The position numbers were made by a program, and so were the translations under genes. From assembly GCA_039545355.1 (NCBI GenBank), contig BCJJ01000030.1, positions 312,510 to 376,509 of the forward strand: a stretch of 64,000 bases of DNA, in the 5' to 3' direction. This DNA is from Trichosporon coremiiforme (Eukaryota; Basidiomycota; Tremellomycetes; Trichosporonales; Trichosporonaceae). Each line of letters begins with the position of its first letter. Positions within the stretch are counted from its first letter, which is position 1. Positions 61,261-64,000 of the stretch are shown in pieces. The notes beneath the pieces are model-generated. The model had not been told where the DNA came from and did not search any database. It worked only from the letters and a program-made list of their open reading frames with translations.

Positions 61261-61637
61261 GGTCGTTCGTTGGGGAAGGTCTTGATGATGAATTCGCAGC
61301 TAGGTCATCGTGCCGCTCGAAGGCGACAGGGAGGGTGCGGTCAGCTCATGGTGGAGGCAAATGCGACTCGTCAGCGGGGGCGGTTCAAGTTGGTTTGTAA
61401 TCAAATCCTAATGGGACGCGAAAGTTCTATTGGGATCTAGCATCAGATTAAGCCGCGCCACGTGGAGTGACGCAGTAATGCAAGGCTCAGGCCCAAGTGG
61501 AGGCCGGCCCAGTTGGACTGGGGCCGAGTTGACTGGACTCCACTCCGTCTGCTCGAGGCTCTAGGAACCAGTGTGTTGCAGTCTCGACACCAGGTCAACA
61601 ACACAAACTCTTGCGTGTGCTTTTGAAGCAGGGCGAA
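61261..61637. other. Divergent promoter between RPT5 and the next gene
   Basis: About 380 bases between two starts; no gene. No clear TATA or PACE-like proteasome element was recognised by eye. Confidence 0.5.
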
Positions 61638-62995
61638 ATGAAGTTCTCAACTCGAAACGCCTTCTATCTCCGAGCTTCGAACTACCGGATAGTGCCTTTG
61701 TTCTTGTATCTGGATGAGCGACATGTGGACTGGATGTCGGACCGAGTGCTCCAGCTGGTCATCGCGGATCTCAAGGACAAGTAGGTGCCCTAGCCAGGTA
61801 TAGTCCCTGCACAGCTAACATTCAGAATGAAGGATTTGTTGACGAAGGAGCGCTATGACAAAAAGCACAAAGTGCATGTGGAGCGAGGAGGTGAGCGATC
61901 TCCGTGACTTGAGCTGACATCTGATACATATCAGTACTGCTACTTCCTGCGCAAAACAACACGCACAGAAGTTGTGCTGCTTAAGGCAAATATTGCACAT
62001 GATAGCAGTGTAGTTCTAGCTAACTTCAGAACAAAACGTATTCCTTGCGCGCACCGACGCCACCTCCAGCATCAGAACCAGAATCCGTCGAACCGCGCGT
62101 TACGCGGAAGCGTAAGCGCGCTAGTATCAGCTACAACGAAGACGGCGAGGAGGAGGTCAGTATCGAAGAGGACGAGATTCTCGTTAAGGACGAGCCAGTG
62201 ACTCCTCCGGGCGAACCAGCAGACAACACGGCACCGCCAACGGCTATCGAGGCGGAGGGCGAGGAGGATGCAGACGAGCGTGCTGAGCTCGACATTAAGC
62301 AGATGAAGCCCGATGTCTCTCTCTCATACCAAGGCAAGTTTTGCGCAAACTGCAGAAACTGACACCCAGGCTTCGGCACTTCGTCGGTTCAGCTTGTGCT
62401 GATCATTGAGCCGTACCCGCCCTTGCCACCGAGCCAGTACGCTCCGCCGGCATCACGCCTCTCGACACGCAGTGCGTCACTTGCGCGCTCCCGCAGCAGG
62501 ACCGGCACCCTCCGAGCGAGCAGGTACACGTCTGCAGCACCCGCGCCGCCACAACGTGGCCCGACGTCCTCGATGCGCAACATGCGTAATGCCTCGCGCT
62601 CCGTGTCCGTCGCTCAAACACCAGGGCCGTCAGCGTCAGGCAGGGGGTGGAGCGCGACGCCGGGCCCGGGCGCGTCAGGCGGCGCGCGCAGCGCGACACC
62701 CCTGTTCTACCCTGCTGACACGCCTTATGATCTCGACGAGGAAGACGAGGAGGCGCATGAGGAGTACACACAGGCGCTGCGCGAGGGGCGCCTCAGGCTA
62801 CCCAGTGTTGCCCCAAGAGAAGACGAGGAAGAAGATGAGAACCCGGATGATGTACCTGACGGCATCGAGAAGATGGGCGAAAGGATGATGCTCAGCAGTA
62901 TCATCGAAGAGGGCGTTGTGAGAAACTATGGAGGCTGGGAGGAGAGGGCGGAGGGAGAAGACAGCGACGTCCTGGGCAGACAAGACCCAGAGTAA
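61638..62995 (+). CDS. Conserved fungal protein of unknown function, with GC-AG introns
   Basis: Exon 1 (61638-61780) encodes MKFSTRNAFYLRASNYRIV and ERHVDWMSDRVLQLVIADLK. Exon 2 (61826-61890) encodes MKDLLTKERYDKKHKVHVE. Exon 62030-62333 is acidic (EDGEEEVSIEEDEILVKDEP) after a basic patch TRKRKRAS. Exon 62370-62995 holds SVQLVLIIEPYPPLP, a Ser/Arg/Pro-rich segment and an acidic C-terminus. Between exons 2 and 62030 a short exon ends at 61985 with VVLLK. Its left border is uncertain: either 17 nt from 61969 (frame-consistent), or from 61939, which reads YCYFLRKTTRTE but is out of phase with exon 2. The introns after 61985 and after 62333 have GC donors. Nuclear location is suggested only by the basic patch. 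Confidence 0.72.
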
Positions 62996-63274
62996 GTTCG
63001 CATTGTAAACACGACAAAAAATACGCATACGATTCTACCTTAACGTATAAAAGTTGCATTCTGTATTGCAGCAGTCAGTCACTTCCTCTAAATGCTTCCA
63101 TTGCTAGGCGCAGAACGCACTCGCACGACTATGACACAATGCATAACTGCGCAATCCTAGCTATAATGCAGGAAAGATGGCACGACCGCTCTGGCACGCT
63201 GCCGTTTTGGGGAACTAATGTTTAACTTGATGTAGGAATCTGCTTCTGCTGCTCTTCAACTGCCGACTCAACAC
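62996..63274. other. Convergent spacer
   Basis: Shared 3' flank of two convergent genes; no feature seen. Confidence 0.55.
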
Positions 63275-64000
63275 TTAGTCGACCTCCTCCATGGAGCCGC
63301 CGGCCTCCTCGAGAGCAGGGGCAGACTCGGTCGAGGGCTCAGGGGCACCGACATCGGCGTCGTCGATGGAGAGACCGAGGGAGATCATGCGGTTGATGCG
63401 CGAAGCGAAGTCCTGGGGGTTGTTAAGGGTGAAGCCCGAGGTGAGGAGCGAGGTCTCGTAGAGGAGGGTGGTAAGGTCCTTGACGGTCTTGTCACCCTTG
63501 TCCTCGTCAGACTTCTTCTTGAGCTCCTTAATGATCGGGTGCTGGGGGTTGATCTCAAGGGTCTTCTTGGAAGCCATGTACGAAGACATGGAGGAGTCAC
63601 GGAGGGCCTGGGCCTTCATGATACGCTCCATGTTCGAGGACCAGCCGAACTGACCAGTGACAAGAACACAGGGCGAGTCGGTGATACGGTTCGAGACGAC
63701 GACCTTCTCGACGCGGTCACCAAGGGTCTCCTTGATGTTCTTGCAGAGGTCCTCGAACTCCTTCTGCTCCTTCTCGAGCTCAGCCTTCTCCTCGGGAGTC
63801 TCCTCGAGCTCGAGTCCCTCCTTGGAGACACAGACGAGCTTCTTGCCGTCGAACTCCTTGAGCTGGGTAACGGCGTACTCGTCGATGGGGTCGACGAGGA
63901 GGAGGACCTCGAAGCCCTTCTTCTTGAGGGCCTCAAGGAAGGGCGACTCGCGGACGGCCTCGAGGGACTCGCCGGTGAGGTAGTAGATCGACTTCTGGAC
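63275..64000 (-). CDS. HSP90: Hsp90 molecular chaperone, C-terminal third (runs off the window)
   Basis: Cytosolic ATP-dependent chaperone. 241 residues are visible; the N-terminal ATPase and most of the middle domain lie beyond base 64000. The end of the middle domain reads [39 protein letters not shown], and the C-terminal dimerisation domain includes [29 protein letters not shown] and [12 protein letters not shown]. The protein ends in MEEVD, the TPR-cochaperone docking signal of cytosolic Hsp90, so it is not the ER or mitochondrial form. Codon use is highly C/G-biased (AAG, GAG, CTC), as expected for a strongly expressed gene. Confidence 0.97.
   Translation of the reverse strand, partial: VQKSIYYLTGESLEAVRESPFLEALKKKGFEVLLLVDPIDEYAVTQLKEFDGKKLVCVSKEGLELEETPEEKAELEKEQKEFEDLCKNIKETLGDRVEKVVVSNRITDSPCVLVTGQFGWSSNMERIMKAQALRDSSMSSYMASKKTLEINPQHPIIKELKKKSDEDKGDKTVKDLTTLLYETSLLTSGFTLNNPQDFASRINRMISLGLSIDDADVGAPEPSTESAPALEEAGGSMEEVD

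Overview
The window is nuclear DNA from a GC-rich basidiomycetous yeast. The likely group is Tremellomycetes (Cryptococcus/Trichosporon relatives); this is inferred from gene content and intron style, not from a search. Genes lie on both strands, about one per 2 kb. They are split by many tiny introns (34-60 nt) with a GTGAGT/GTAAGT donor, a CTGAC/CTAAC branch site and a CAG/TAG (sometimes AAG) acceptor. No operons, CRISPR arrays, insertion sequences or long terminal repeats were seen. Exon coordinates were worked out by hand from reading frame, splice signals and family motifs.

0-10.5 kb: the 3' part of a phosphoinositide phospholipase C, a four-exon acyl-CoA synthetase ending in a peroxisomal AKL signal, a monocarboxylate-permease-like MFS transporter, and a divergently transcribed DHA1-type MFS transporter across a 2.4-kb gap. 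10.6-15 kb: a tRNA cluster in which every gene carries an intron: Pro(AGG), Val(AAC), Ala(CGC), four Ala(AGC) and one decayed Ala(AGC). A further Ala(AGC) sits at 31.7 kb. 15.7-31.4 kb: biotin-protein ligase, a transmembrane ADAM metalloprotease with disintegrin region, a C3HC/Rsm1 zinc-finger protein, a mitochondrial-type membrane protein, the cytochrome-oxidase assembly factor Pet191, the CTD-kinase subunit Ctk3 and the NatB subunit Naa25.

32-51 kb: a conserved fungal protein with a 13-nt microexon, weakly supported small or low-complexity genes (33.9-37.8 kb), a membrane alpha/beta hydrolase, an RWDD2-like protein, Gpi1 (first step of GPI-anchor synthesis), a membrane-anchored GH9 glucanase, and an intron-dense gene of unknown function with an 8-nt microexon. 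51-64 kb: a SCAP/Scp1 sterol sensor with an LELADV motif resembling the COPII signal of animal SCAP, an LCHN/DENND11-like DENN protein, the proteasome ATPase Rpt5 whose HbYX tail comes from a 12-nt last exon, an unknown gene with GC-AG introns, and the C-terminal third of Hsp90.

Most of this is ordinary housekeeping chromosome, and I did not find a convincing new multi-gene system. The points most worth a second look are the intron-bearing tRNA-Ala family, the microexons, stop-free introns of length 3n, GC-AG introns, and an unexplained coding relic at 18.4 kb.
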